Part shown: positions 1 through 10,935 of the stretch, one piece after another
Layout of the letters: every line of letters starts with the position of its first letter
Position numbering within the stretch: position 1 is the first letter of the stretch
Source: Marasmius tenuissimus
Lineage: Eukaryota > Basidiomycota > Agaricomycetes > Agaricales > Marasmiaceae
Reading direction: 5' to 3'
Assembly (NCBI GenBank): GCA_029532415.1
Contig: JAQOTA010000046.1
Span: forward strand, 1,798,001-1,862,000
DNA: 64,000 nt
Position numbers and translations under genes: made by a program
Notes under the pieces: generated by a model
What the model was told of the DNA's origin: nothing
Databases searched by the model: none
What the model saw: only the letters and a program-made list of their open reading frames with translations

Positions 1-860
1 AGAAGCGAAGCCGTCGACATCTCGTTTGGCTGTAGCACCGGAATTGCCTGAGAGGTATCCGGTGAGGGCTGGGGCAACGCCGACAAACATTGAAGCAGGA
101 GGTTCAGGAGGTCATCATCCTGTGGCCACGAGCCTGTTGGGGAAATAGGATAGTCCTGGCGGAATTGAGGTTGGTCTGTAGCGGAATCCGAGTTCGACGG
201 AGATGAGGCGGGACTTTCGACGGGCTGAGGGTCTGCGAAAGTACAAGTTGGGATGTGACAAGTGGTCTCTCCCGGCAATGTTTGTTCGGTGTCGTCGATC
301 GAGTCGGTCGAAGGAATTGAGCTGTTTGAAAGGTTCAGAATCAGACTGCGCATGTCAACGGGCGGACGCGGTAAACTTACCTAGTGCCAGATCCACGAGC
401 GAGCTCAACATAGGGCGGTATGTTGCCATCGTGTCTCGTGTGGGGTGAATAGAGGAGTCCGTCGAAAATGCCGCCGATGTGGTTCACATTGTTCAACGTC
501 AAGTTTGGGCAAACATACTGAGGTGTATGGCTACGCGAATGGTCGTCGATAACACTAGAGGAAGAGAAGGAGAGAGAAGTTAGAACCCCGTAAGAATCGA
601 ATGACCGAAAGAGTAGATCAAGAGAGGGTAGGTAGAGGTGTAGCGACCGCGTTGCTTTAAAATAAAAGGGAAAGGCACTGCTATACTGCACGTATTTACA
701 CAGAGCAGATAGTTGCGAGTGCAAGAGAACACCAAACACGCAGAAAACAAGACACGAAAATGATCGAGACTTACGGTCCTGCCTGTAACTCTTTCCTAGA
801 GCCGGCTCTGTCTGTAGAACGAGCGGCCAAATTGTCGATTGAGTTGACGGAACGCGACAT
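1..860 (-). CDS. Hypothetical protein, 5' part of a multi-exon gene running off the left edge
   Basis: Exons read 860-775, 554-381 and about 345-1. The ATG is at 860-858. Intron 1 (774-555, GTAAGT...CTAG) keeps the frame. Intron 2 starts with GTAAGT at 380 and ends at 346 (35 nt) or 322 (59 nt); both acceptors are in frame and the longer one is more typical of the window. The product opens with MSRSVNSIDNLAARS. A compact segment follows (NLTLNNVNHIGGIFDGLLYS), then a Ser/Thr/Pro/Asp-rich stretch. No family was recognised. A TATATA run near 985-1000 lies upstream. The C-terminus is outside the window. Confidence 0.55.
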
Positions 861-3061
861 CAAGAATTTCGGAAGTAGAGGTAGGGAATGTTGGAAAGTG
901 AGCGGAGTTGAACAGTGCGAAGTTGTTGGCACTTAAGCGCCGGTCGTAACGTGACTACCGCGTCGCTGCAAACACTTCCAACCCTGGGCCATATATAGAT
1001 GTTGTACGAAAAACTGTGACCATACACGCCACTAGCCCAGCATATGTGCAACCTTCAAACGTACTTTTAACCCCCAGCACACAGGCGAAGCCGAGCGTAG
1101 CGAGAACACCTCGCTCATCGCCCCCTGACGATCGGGTCGACGTATCAGGAACTCTTCGAGCCGAAACCCAAACGGAGACGGTAGTAAGACTTGTTCGAGA
1201 GATGAAGCAATGGTTTGGGATGAGGTTTGAATGGAATGCCCAGCCCATTAATGGTGTCCCTTACGCGCTCGAGGAACGGGGATGATCAGGAGGGCGTGGT
1301 ATTCCTCGTACCTGATCCAGGATCTCAACCCTTCGTTGAATTTGCCCTACGCTCCCCGGGTGTTCCGTCCACCATGGAACCTCCCTTCAGATCCCCCGCT
1401 TCAATTCTTATAAATCTTTCCTGCCAGGGGGGAGGCCGTGACGTTCAGACGCATCAGTGGCTTTGATCGGTAAAGCCTTTCCTTCCTCTCGATCCCGGCT
1501 CTTTGGAACGTCCTTCAGTGTCGACTATCAGGACGACTCTTATGGGCAATCACCACGACATACTTGGAGATCCTGAGCCGCGGTATCATATGCAAAGTTG
1601 GATGATTTTTCCCGCAGCAGATACCGTAAGTACCTGTTTCGAGGAACGGTATTCCGGGAGGGGGAAGTTCGAGCAAGACGGACAATTGAAGTTTGAGGAG
1701 ACGTGATCGTGACAGATGTGCGCCCAATAACAAGGAGATCTGAGCGCGAGGCAAGAATGGATGGATTCCCTTCGCCAGACGAGAAGATAGGACTAGTAGA
1801 GCGTCGTCTACGGCCTTTTCTGGTTGGTTCCCTTGGGCAGACAATAGTAGCCAAGATGTGCTCACTGGTGTCCACGCGAATATCGTTCTATCTCTATTGT
1901 TCCGTTGTTATTTTTCAAGCAATTCCCGCCACTTCCGTCCCTCTACATCGTGATCATTCGTTCCTTTTACCATGGCTTCGCGTAGTCGCACAATGTTCCC
2001 TTTGCCTGAATGATGAATGAGACATTTCGAACAGCCAGCAAAGACACTCACTCTTCATTCGAGTACTATTCCTATATGACATTCTTGTTGCCATCGATAG
2101 CCCACCACTGTGACACTAATAGACAGTTTGGGCAATCATCGTTCCTGTTGAGCACTCGAATCGGCAAGCTGGAGTGAACGCGCGTGGATATCGTCGGGAT
2201 GTTTCGGGTAATGCCTATATATGTCTAGCTGTGGGTAGATAGCTATGAATGCTATCTTTGTCGATTGTGAGGCCGTGAATACGTCGTTGAAGAAACTCGT
2301 CCATGACTTTCAATGCCCAGACTGTGACTCCCTGAGTCTGAGGGTAAGGGAATTCGATATGGGAACACGAAAAGGGCAAGTGATTCGCACGCTATGACAT
2401 TCCCAGTGAGGGCGGCTATCAACTCGTTACTCGATGCCCGCAGGTCCATCAACACCAAAAGCAGCTAATACCTTGTACTTCTATCATCGCAGATGTCGCC
2501 TGAATGGCCGAAAAGTGCTATGATTCTCTTCTCGTTCTTCTAAATATCATGTTTTTGTCGAAGAACCTGGCACAAATCCAATTGTTCTCCACTCTCTCCA
2601 AATAATACTACTGAAAAACAGCGAGGGATCGAGCTCGCAACCGTTCACTAGCCAACCAACACCATCAGGAATCTCTTCAGCACCCTCCCATCCTTCAACA
2701 GCTTTCTGTCTGCCTTTCACAGCCCAGGATCGGTCAGACCGTGACTTTGGAGATCCAGGGGGAACCGATTTCTGCGACATATCGGTTAGAGCCAGCTTCA
2801 AGAGTCCCTGGCTTTATCAGGTTCTGCCTATTTATTATCTTGACAAAACGTCACACTTTCTCTTTCGAAGCCTGGGCGCCCGATAGAAGGATAGGGCACA
2901 GGACAACAACAACACGAGGACTGATGCGGAAACGCGGGGTATATATACCTACGCAGCATGGCGATCCCTTTTTTCATTTCTTTCCATCCATACTCGACGT
3001 GGCAGATATATATCTTGGCCCTCGTCAAAAACTTCCTCCCAGTGCAAAAGAATCTTCGTTC
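861..3061. other. Intergenic stretch with no gene I can support
   Basis: Several short open frames exist on both strands (for example around 1500-2020), but none joins by splice sites into a convincing protein. TATA-like runs occur near 985-1000, a possible promoter for the leftward gene, and at 2939-2952 and 3004-3012, likely promoter sequence for the gene starting at 3062. Confidence 0.4.
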
Positions 3062-3911
3062 ATGTCGTACAGAGACGGTAGAAATCTGGAAGCTCCCAAG
3101 TACGTCTGAATCCTACATGAACTCTGTCCAACGCCACCATACAAATTGCTGTAGAGCTCCAAAGCTTGGGACAAAACCGCTCAGTTTGGATGACGAGGAC
3201 CTCCTTCCAGGGATTCCCATCAAGTTAAACAACTTTGATTTCGAACCAGAGGACGACATCGAAATGGCTTACACGTCACAGAGTCCCACCCCTACCCAAA
3301 ACAATACCCGCAGTGCTCTTTTCGTCGGACCTGACGATTTGAAGACGGCATTCGACTCGCCATCGAAGAGAAGTCATAGCGATTATGGGTTTGGAAACGA
3401 TTCAAACACGGTATGTACGCGTTTTCGGGTTCGCCACGACCTCGTAGTCTTCACACAGTCTCCGATTCGTATCTCACTTCCCTCTGTCTCGTCAGTGGAA
3501 CCTGAACTATTTGACTGATTGATTGTACGGGTTCGCAGGCTCAAAGGCACCGGACTTCTTCCAACAAACACGCCAAGGTCGAGAAGAGAGAGGGGAAAGG
3601 AAAAGAGATACGAACAAATAGTGGAAAGGGCAAGGGGAAATCTATACAAACGCCTTATGAGGCCGGGGAATATGACGACGACTTTTCGGTTCGTGAATTC
3701 ACCCTGTCGCTACCTCTGAGTTTCTCACTATGATATAGATGAGCCTCGACGACCCCAATCTTGTTGGTATTGATGGAAACGATGGGTGGGAGCCCTACGG
3801 TAAGAATTAGACCCCTTACAATTTACATCCTGTTCATTTGTGCATCAAGATCCAACCATGTTCCGAGATCACCAGGAGTACAAGCCTGGATCAGGTACTC
3901 GAAAATCGTAG
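3062..3911 (+). CDS. Hypothetical acidic/Ser-rich protein, about 188 aa, five exons
   Basis: Exons 3062-3099, 3155-3410, 3539-3688, 3739-3799 and 3850-3911 join in frame across GT-AG introns (GTACGT, GTATGT, GTTCGT and GTAAGA donors) and end at TAG. The product begins MSYRDGRNLEAPKAPKLGTK. It continues into an acidic part (SLDDEDLLPG, EPEDDIEMAY), a Ser/Thr/Pro part with SPSKRSHSDY, a Lys/Gly-rich basic part, and an acidic tail with DDPNLVGIDGNDGWEPY. No domain was recognised. It is probably a disordered, perhaps nuclear, protein, but that is inference. TATA-like runs sit 50-120 bp upstream of the ATG. Confidence 0.6.
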
Positions 3912-4541
3912 CGGCCGCACCTCACTGCTCTACGCCACTCTATTTCTATCGCGTTGAAATCACTGTAGTATCTCAGTCTAAACCAAACATTCAACATTCA
4001 ACATTGTAACGTATCCCTTCAATATGCGCCGAAACATCTTGTTGGAGCTGAGAACTTGATGCAAGGACAACGAAGACCGCGCGTTTTCATATCATTGTTA
4101 CAATCGGATCGCGTGTGAGTCACCACTACTCGTATATCTAGGAGGCGGGAAACTCGTCCCTGTGAGGAACTGTATGACTCGAGGCCGCTCGTCTTGGAGT
4201 CAAACTTATGATCAAGAAAATAGGGCGGCGAGAGTATTCACTTTGCAACTTCGAGTAGAATTCGTAAGTTAGGGATTCGTATGAAGGTGAAACGCAGCGC
4301 CGCAATAGATACCGTTTCGTCCGGGAAGGTATACTCTGGGAGGGTTGGGATGATATACAAGTATGGTCATTGATATGTGTCGTTCGGACATGAGGGGATG
4401 CAACGATGATCCAAGAAGTGAGCGTCTTTCGGCTCGATCACTGCAGACGAGGTCGTCAATTCTATACGGATGTCGAGATTGAATATCAAAGACCCACGCA
4501 CAAGCCGGTGACAGGTAATCAAGCTACCATCTACGTCCACT
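3912..4541. other. Intergenic, convergent 3' ends
   Basis: This lies between the 3' ends of the (+) gene ending at 3911 and the (-) gene ending at 4542. I see no open frame with splice support, RNA gene or repeat here. Confidence 0.5.
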
Positions 4542-6111
4542 TCAAGACGCGCCGGACGCGCCAGGCAGCTTGCGTACCATGAACTGGCATTTCTTGATCA
4601 ATGTGTCGTCGCCTTCAGATGCTAACAGCTCCTAAAACCCAAGACTCAAGTCAGTGGGACTGAAAGTGTAGACCACGGCTAAATAGAACCTGAGAAGAGC
4701 TTCGGTGTTTGAGGATCTTGAAAGAGTCTTTCGGAACGTGATCGTAGAACGATTCAGCACTGTGTTCGTCCATGCATCCAGCCATTTTGATGTTATCCGA
4801 ACTCTGGCCTGAGGACCCGATCACGTAGTTGCAAGCATCCAATGTAGCAGGAAACTCGGATCTTTTCACGGCTGCCTTGCATTGGCGGATGAGATGGGGG
4901 TGGTCGCTGTCGACATGTACGACAAGATCCAGTGCCTGTTTGTATTCTTCGTTAGTAGGTATCATCACCATCCAGGGGTCCACGCACTTCACTTTGGCCT
5001 CTGTCCAACACCATTCTGGTCCACTTGTCCCAATCCCCACCAACAGCATCGTAAAAGGCTTGAGCGGAATCCTGATCTTGGCAAAATCCGACCCTAATTG
5101 AGTCATTGTGATGCCACAAAATCAGAAATCGCACATCTCGCAAGGGCGTTCTGTCCTTTTCATCAGAAATCTGCGCTTTGCAGATGGGCAATGCCTCCTC
5201 TGTCGATCCATCACGGGATAGTATAGTCGATGTCTATGTAGAACCAACGTTCGTGAGCGGCATTGACAACATATGAAGAAGGGGCATAAAGCATACTCCC
5301 GATGGGGACCTCTCCATCAGCACCTTGGCGGACTCCTTCGAAATGGCCTCATAGTAGGCTCGAGCGGATGGCAGGTCGATAAATGAAGCCATACTGACTG
5401 CGCCCTTGTGCTTGAACGCCACAGCGTATGGTGCCTCGCAAACCGGAGTTGGATTCGACCTGGCCATTACACTATACCCGACGTCTTCACACGGCTTGAG
5501 GTAGCGACGAGCTCCAAAGCTTGCCAGTGTGACTGCCTGCAGGCGTTGTTAATCGTGCCTCACGGACTGTCGCAAAAAGAGATCAAATAGCTTTCCTGGG
5601 TTGATGTTGTGTCTATGATCAGTTTGGCATGATTGGTAGACACCGCTTCGTAGAACATCCATGCAGATGGTAGATCGACGAAAGCGGCTTGCTTCACCCC
5701 ATCTTTACGGTTAAGTGCGACGAAGTACTTCAACGCAACATTTCCCACATCTGTAATAACCCTCTCGCATGTATCGCGCAATTTGGTTGCACCATGAGTC
5801 TTCAACGTGCTCTCCTGGACCTCGCACATCAGGCACATCATCCGGCAGGAGAGCCATTTCTGAGGATACCTCACCTCAATCTTGTCTTTTTGAATGAGAG
5901 TTTTGGCCTCCAAGCCCGGCGGCAGGTTTTCGTAGAGCGTTCGGGCAGAGGAAAGGTCTGTAAAGGAAGCCAGCTTGACTGTTCCGTCCTTGTAAAATGC
6001 GACAAAGTAAGGTGCAGCCAAGTCCATGCAATAATCAAAGCCTCTTTTTTCAGTCTCAAATTTCGAGTTTCGATAGGAAGGTGGTTCTTTGGCGCAGCTA
6101 GAGGAGACCAT
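4542..6111 (-). CDS. Five-fold exon-repeat protein, paralog A (about 425 aa)
   Basis: Exons 6111-5875, 5814-5596, 5536-5297, 5233-4988, 4935-4690 and 4631-4542, all phase 0. Exons 1-5 each encode one ~75-80 aa unit: a linker often containing a Cys (LRDTCERV, LKPCEDV, LIRQCK), then a core of the type YFVAFYKDGTVKLASFTDL-SARTLYE-LP-AKTLI. Versions of the core are YFVALNRKDGVKQAAFVDL, YAVAFKHKGAVSMASFIDL, FLILWHHNDSIRVGFCQDQ and YVIGSSG..IKMAGCMDE. Exon 6 (ELLASEGDDTLIKKCQFMV) resembles another linker and then stops. There is no signal peptide or membrane span. I do not recognise the family. The second intron (5595-5537) begins GA instead of GT. The paralog at 6566-8115 has the same structure. 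Confidence 0.7.
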
Positions 6112-6565
6112 CTTGCTAGAGTGTTGGGGTGCTGAGGGGAAGTGCGTAGCTTGCCAGATATCGATAACGTTCGGCTGGCATGCTTGCTTGTGCTGTCAAT
6201 GCCAGTGACATGAGTTCGATGCGAGTAACTTCAAATGGCAAGTGGTACGTGAGAACACTTGACAAGTCCACAGCCACCGGCTCGACCGACCGCAACCAAG
6301 TCTAATGCCGTCGATAGCAATGTTCTCTCCAGTTCACCGTCTCAACGAGGCCTTGGTCCGTATAAAACCCTCTGAATGTAGAGAGAGCGACGCAAACTAC
6401 AAAGCACCACATACAACACGATTACGATCAAGATACAAAGTACAAAATACAACCGGGCTTCATACTATTACTCGCTTTCACATTCATACCTCCATGATCA
6501 CAGCCTTTGGGAATGAGGAAAACTGGGTACGGATCGTACAAGTACAATTCGGAGTATCTGGACGT
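6112..6565. repeat. Spacer between paralogs; diverged copy of the sequence upstream of paralog B
   Basis: Parts of this spacer resemble 8130-8460. Both contain a CTCAAYGAGGCC block, a CCTCTGAATGT block, and an ATTACTCGCTTTCA block at 6470 and 8410. The duplication of the repeat-protein gene therefore seems to have carried the 5' end of the divergent hydrolase gene with it. In this copy the ATG-like position reads ACG and no hydrolase frame remains. Confidence 0.5.
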
Positions 6566-8115
6566 TCATGAAGCACTGGGCAGCTTGTGTACCATGAACT
6601 CGCATTTCTTGATTAATGTGTCGTCGCCTTCCGAGGCCAACAACACCTAGGAACAAAGGTCTTAGTCAGTTTGAGAGAACTTTACACGGCGTTGAGAGAG
6701 ACCTGAGAAGAGCTTCGGTGTTTAAGAATCTTGTACGAGTCTTTAGGAACGAGGTCGTAGAATACTTGAGCACTGTTTTCGTCCATACAGCCAGCTAATC
6801 TGGTGCCAGATTCGCCGAAGCAAGATTCGATCACGTATCTCGTAGCCTCAAATGTGATGGGAAATTCTGCTTCTTCGACGCTCATCTTACATTGGCGGAT
6901 GAGGTGGTTGTAGTCTTCTGAGACATTGATGGCAAGATCCAGTGCCTATTTTGACAACAATTTTTTTAGCTAGTGTTGCGACGAACCCGCCAACTCTAAC
7001 TCTCGAATGGACACTCACTTCGCTTTGGCCTCTGTCGAGAATGATCCTTGCCCACAGGTCGCCGACGGCGTCATATAAAGCTTGGGCGTGGTTCCTGTTC
7101 TGGCAAAATCCTATTCTGACTGTGTCAACATGATGCCACAAAACTACGAAAGGTGTGTCTCGTATAAATGACGTGTCCGTTTCGTTAGAGATTGCTTTAT
7201 CACACAAAGATGTGTAGGTCGATTCGCCATGCGATCGCATGGTCGATAGCTAGAGCCAAGATTCGTTAAGCGAGGCAGAAGTCTGAGGCATGAGCAGAGC
7301 TTGCCAAGGCTTACCCCAGATGGGCATCTCTCTATCAACACTTTGGCGAAATGCTTCGGGATGGCGTCAAAGAAAGCACGAGCAGACGGTAAGTCCATGA
7401 ATGAAGCCTTCTTGACTGCGCCTCTTTTGTGAAAAGCGACGGCGTAAGGTGCTTCACAAACTGGGGTTGTGTTCAATCTTGCCGCGATACCGTGCGCAAC
7501 GTCTTCGCATTGTTTTATGTATTCACGGACGCCAAAGATTGCGATTGCGACTGCCTGACCATGTCGTCAGTCTTTCCAACGAGCTCGCGGTAGAGTTCAA
7601 AAACCTTTCCTGGGTCTTAGTTTTGTCAATGAGTAGTTTGACATAGTCGTTCGACACCGCCTCGTAGAACATCCACGCTGATGGCAGATCGACGAAAGCA
7701 GCTTGCTTTATCCCGTCACTGTGGAACGCGACAATATAGTTCAAGGCAGCGGTTCCCATATCCCTAAACACCTTCTCGCAGTTATCGCGCAATTTGGGGG
7801 GATTGTGAGTCTTCAAAGTGCTTTCCTGGGCTTCCACATTAGGTACATCATTCCGCACAAGAGCCATTTCCGCCTCACCTTAATCTTGTGTTTGTGAATG
7901 AGAGCCTTTGCCTTGAGGCCTGTAGGGAGGTCTTCGTAGAAAGTTCGTGCAGAGGAAATGTCGAGGAAGGAGGCCAATTTCAAAGCTGACCCGTCCTTGT
8001 GAAATGCAACGAAGTAGGATGCAGTCAAGTCCAGGCAATCGAGACCTTTTCTCTCGCTCCCGTTGTTCGAGTTTGGATAGGAGGGTGGCTCCTCACAGCT
8101 ACTAGAGGAAACCAT
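6566..8115 (-). CDS. Five-fold exon-repeat protein, paralog B (about 415 aa)
   Basis: Exons about 8115-7879, 7825-7610, 7554-7315, 7249-7019, 6945-6703 and 6646-6566, all phase 0 and matching paralog A exon by exon (79, 72, 80, 77, 81 and 27 codons). Repeat cores include YFVAFHKDGSALKLASFLD, YIVAFHSDGIKQAAFVDL, YAVAFHKRGAVKKASFMDL and VVLWHHVDTVRIGFCQ. The N-terminus MVSSSSCEEPPSYPNSN is close to A's MVSSSCAKEPPSYRNSK. The ending is KKCEFMVHKLPSAS. The second intron (7609-7555) again starts CAG|GAAAG rather than GT. Intact reading frames in both copies suggest both are functional. Role unknown. Confidence 0.7.
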
Positions 8116-8299
8116 CCAGGTAGCGTCCTAGTGGCCTGTTGGGAGGAACATGTGGCATGCTGCGCGTGTCCTTGCTGTAGTATATGTACGGGCCCGTGCG
8201 TGGGAATGGTTTCACTGGATCCCGACCACGTGGTTGACAGTCGAGCTCGTTGACGACAATGTCGGCGGGTAATGCTAGTATGCTCTGTTCATCGCCTCA

Positions 8300-10491
8300 A
8301 TGAGGCCCTCTTCTGCTCAGTACGAGCCTCTGAATGTTGACGACAGCACGTAAATCATAGGCAACTACCTCATAAACGTCTACGGCGACAAAAAGTCCAA
8401 CGAGCCGTATTACTCGCTTTCATCTTTCTCTTCGCCCTTTCAGTTTTTGGAATCTGGAGGAAGCCAGATACTGGTGATACCAAGGGCACTGCCGATGACC
8501 ACGTACCGCAAAATACCGGAAATACAGTCAGTCCTCACGAATACGAGAACCTGAAAATTGGCAATATATCGTGGGTTGACTGTGAGCCTTTGTTGCAAGG
8601 TGTTGATTGCGGATACATTGTGTGAGTGGAACTTGATACCTCGGTGAGTATCTGAGGAGCTTACCTTTCCTTTAGGGCACCAAAAGACCATGCAAACCAT
8701 GAAATGGGGAAGGCCTTTGTATATATCGCGCGTTATAAGGCACGAAGAGTTCCGAGAAAGGGCATCGTATTCATGAATCCTGGTACGCGTTATTAGCTCG
8801 TGCTGGCTTGTCTAATAATAATCGCGCCTCCAGGCGGACCAGGTCACCCAGGAACTCCTCTGGCATTAGAGAAAGGGCAAGAAATGGCGGAACTGATCGG
8901 AGGCGATTGGGACCTGGTAGGATTCGACCCTCGGGGAGTTGGCAGAACTACGTGCGTCGTTCAGCTCGCTTAGGCTGTCTGTTGAAACAAGTATTGATAA
9001 TCGGCAGACCTTCCACGCGGTGCTTTGAATCTACTCGAGACTTCCGCAAATTTTTCGCAAACACGGTCGTCGAGCGCGGTCTCAATATACCCTCGACGAG
9101 CGACCTCAGTGCGCCGTCACTGCGTCAATCACTTGTTGGACAATACACTGAGTTCGTGGAGCTAAAGAAGAAACAAGGAGAACTATGCAAGAAGTCGATG
9201 GGAGACGAGCTGAAATACATGGGGTCTACCACGGTTGCGCGGGACATTGAGTTCATGTCCAGGGTTCTAGAGGGAGATAACGCAAAAATGTACGTGCATA
9301 TTTTAACGGCTTCCGTTCATCATTCCCATTCTACTTCCAGTAACTATTGGGGGGAATCCTACGGCACTGTTATAGGGTCAAATCTGATCAACCTTTTCCC
9401 AGACCGAATCGGAAAAGTCGTCATAGATGGAGTAGTCAACCCGGTTGTGCTGACGCAGGAACCTACCCACAAATGGCCTATAAACTGGGTTTCTGACAGC
9501 GAGAAGACGTACGAAAGATTCTTGGACGACTGCTCTCGTGCTGGACCCACGCGCTGTCCGCTCTCCCGCTCTCGGGATGACTCCACACAACAGATAGAGG
9601 CGAGGATAGAGAGTTTCCTCGATTCGGTCGCCAAGAATCCGATTCCGCTTGCTCTCGACGGTGGACATGCCCTCTTGACCTCTGGCACAGTCCGCGGTGG
9701 GTCCACCGCATTCCTTTCTCCGTGGTCGCCCACGCTAACGGTTCCGCCGCAGCTCTGCTCTTAATTGCTCTACATGCACCCAAGAACTGGCCCACCTTTG
9801 CGCAAACGCTGGCATCTGCCATGTCCGCCAATCATACCGCCCAAGCCGTCCTATACCAAATGGCGTTCCCCCTCGTCAACGATCCACCTCATCCGCCGTT
9901 TGCTCGGGACCTGGAACGCCAAGCGATCACCTGCTTGGATGGTCCTGTCCAGTCTTCTCCCGTATCGGCGGAAGACCTAGCAGATCAGTCAATCAAGTCT
10001 CTACAGGAGTCTTCGAGGCACTTTGGCGCTAGTACAGGATTGAGCGAGCCAGATGGCGGATGTGAGTTTTGGCCGGCGAACTCTCAGGTCCGGAGGGAGG
10101 AGATGAGATTAGATAGAGCAAATGAGGTGATGAAAGACGAGAAGAGAGTGCTGATAATAAGCAATACCGCAGACCCGTAAGTGTTTGGTCACCTCGCCTT
10201 CACAGGACCAGACAATTAAAGCTCGAGTTTCTAGGATAACACCGATGTCTAGCGGGCTTCTGGTCAACTCTTTATTGCCGGATTCTTCGACTTTGGTTAT
10301 TCAGGACGGACCTGGAGTACGTATTCCCCTCATGCCTGTAACTGTGTCTGACCGGCAGCTTCTAGCATTGCTCTACGTCCTTCCCGTCTCAGTGTATCAC
10401 AGAACTTCAAAAAGCATTCTGGGCAGGGCAGCCTCCGGCGAACGGTACGGTCTGTAAGGCTGACCAAGAGACCTTTCCTGCATCGGACTAG
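8300..10491 (+). CDS. Membrane-anchored alpha/beta hydrolase with TAP-like C-terminal domain (serine peptidase/esterase type)
   Basis: Clear exons: ~8386-8621, 8676-8782, 8834-8951, 9008-9289, 9341-9696, 9753-10176, 10235-10316 and 10366-10491 (TAG). Near the N-terminus is a signal-anchor (AVLLAFIFLFALSVFGIW) after a basic stretch. The fold is shown by NPGGPGHPGTPLALEKG (oxyanion loop), DLVGFDPRGVGRT and the nucleophile elbow WGESYGT. The catalytic Asp lies in NTADPITP and the His in GPGH, so the triad is complete. The order matches tripeptidyl-aminopeptidase/proteinase-type hydrolases of secreted or membrane-bound fungal enzymes; the substrate is unknown. The start is unresolved: the ATG at 8300 (MRPSSAQYEPLNVDDS) is out of frame with the anchor exon unless 11 nt near 8349 are removed, so another first exon or a frameshift is possible. 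Confidence 0.85.
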
Positions 10492-10935
10492 GATATGGAA
10501 CTTGCGTTGATAATAGTTCCTTATGTAATCTACTAACGGATTGTAATAATGCGATACCCAGACCTTTCCTTGTTTCCAATGTTCGCCCGACAGCTTCACA
10601 CGTTCGCAGCTTGAGGTTGTTCGATTCCTGACCATCATCAATTTCAAGTACCGGATTCCAAATTCACAGTCTCGCATGCTCTCGCGTCCTCTCGTTTCCG
10701 GCAATATTTGCCGGTTCAAACTCAAACGTGCACCCTCTTGGTCCGTTTTCTGCTCTTGTTACCTCACCTCGTACTTAGCACATCGTTGCGCTCGACCTCG
10801 ACAAATCAGAATAGCTCCAGAAATATGTTCCGAACCTCGTCTGCCACGTTTCTCAACTTGATGCTTCCTAGTCCATAAAACCGCCGTTCCTCACCGGATC
10901 CTGTCTTGTTGCTTTCTCATCGTCCTCGATTCTCC
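10492..10935. other. Intergenic between hydrolase and permease genes
   Basis: This holds the 3' flank of the hydrolase gene and the pyrimidine-rich leader of the permease gene (around 10900-10935). No coding or structural signal was seen. Confidence 0.5.

Noticed and set aside
1016..2020. Overlapping frames on both strands at 1.0-2.0 kb as a gene
   Set aside because: Splice joins do not give one coherent protein and codon content looks random on both strands.
9359..9831. Minus-strand frames opposite the hydrolase
   Set aside because: They cover the serine-elbow exons of a clear hydrolase and have no features of their own.
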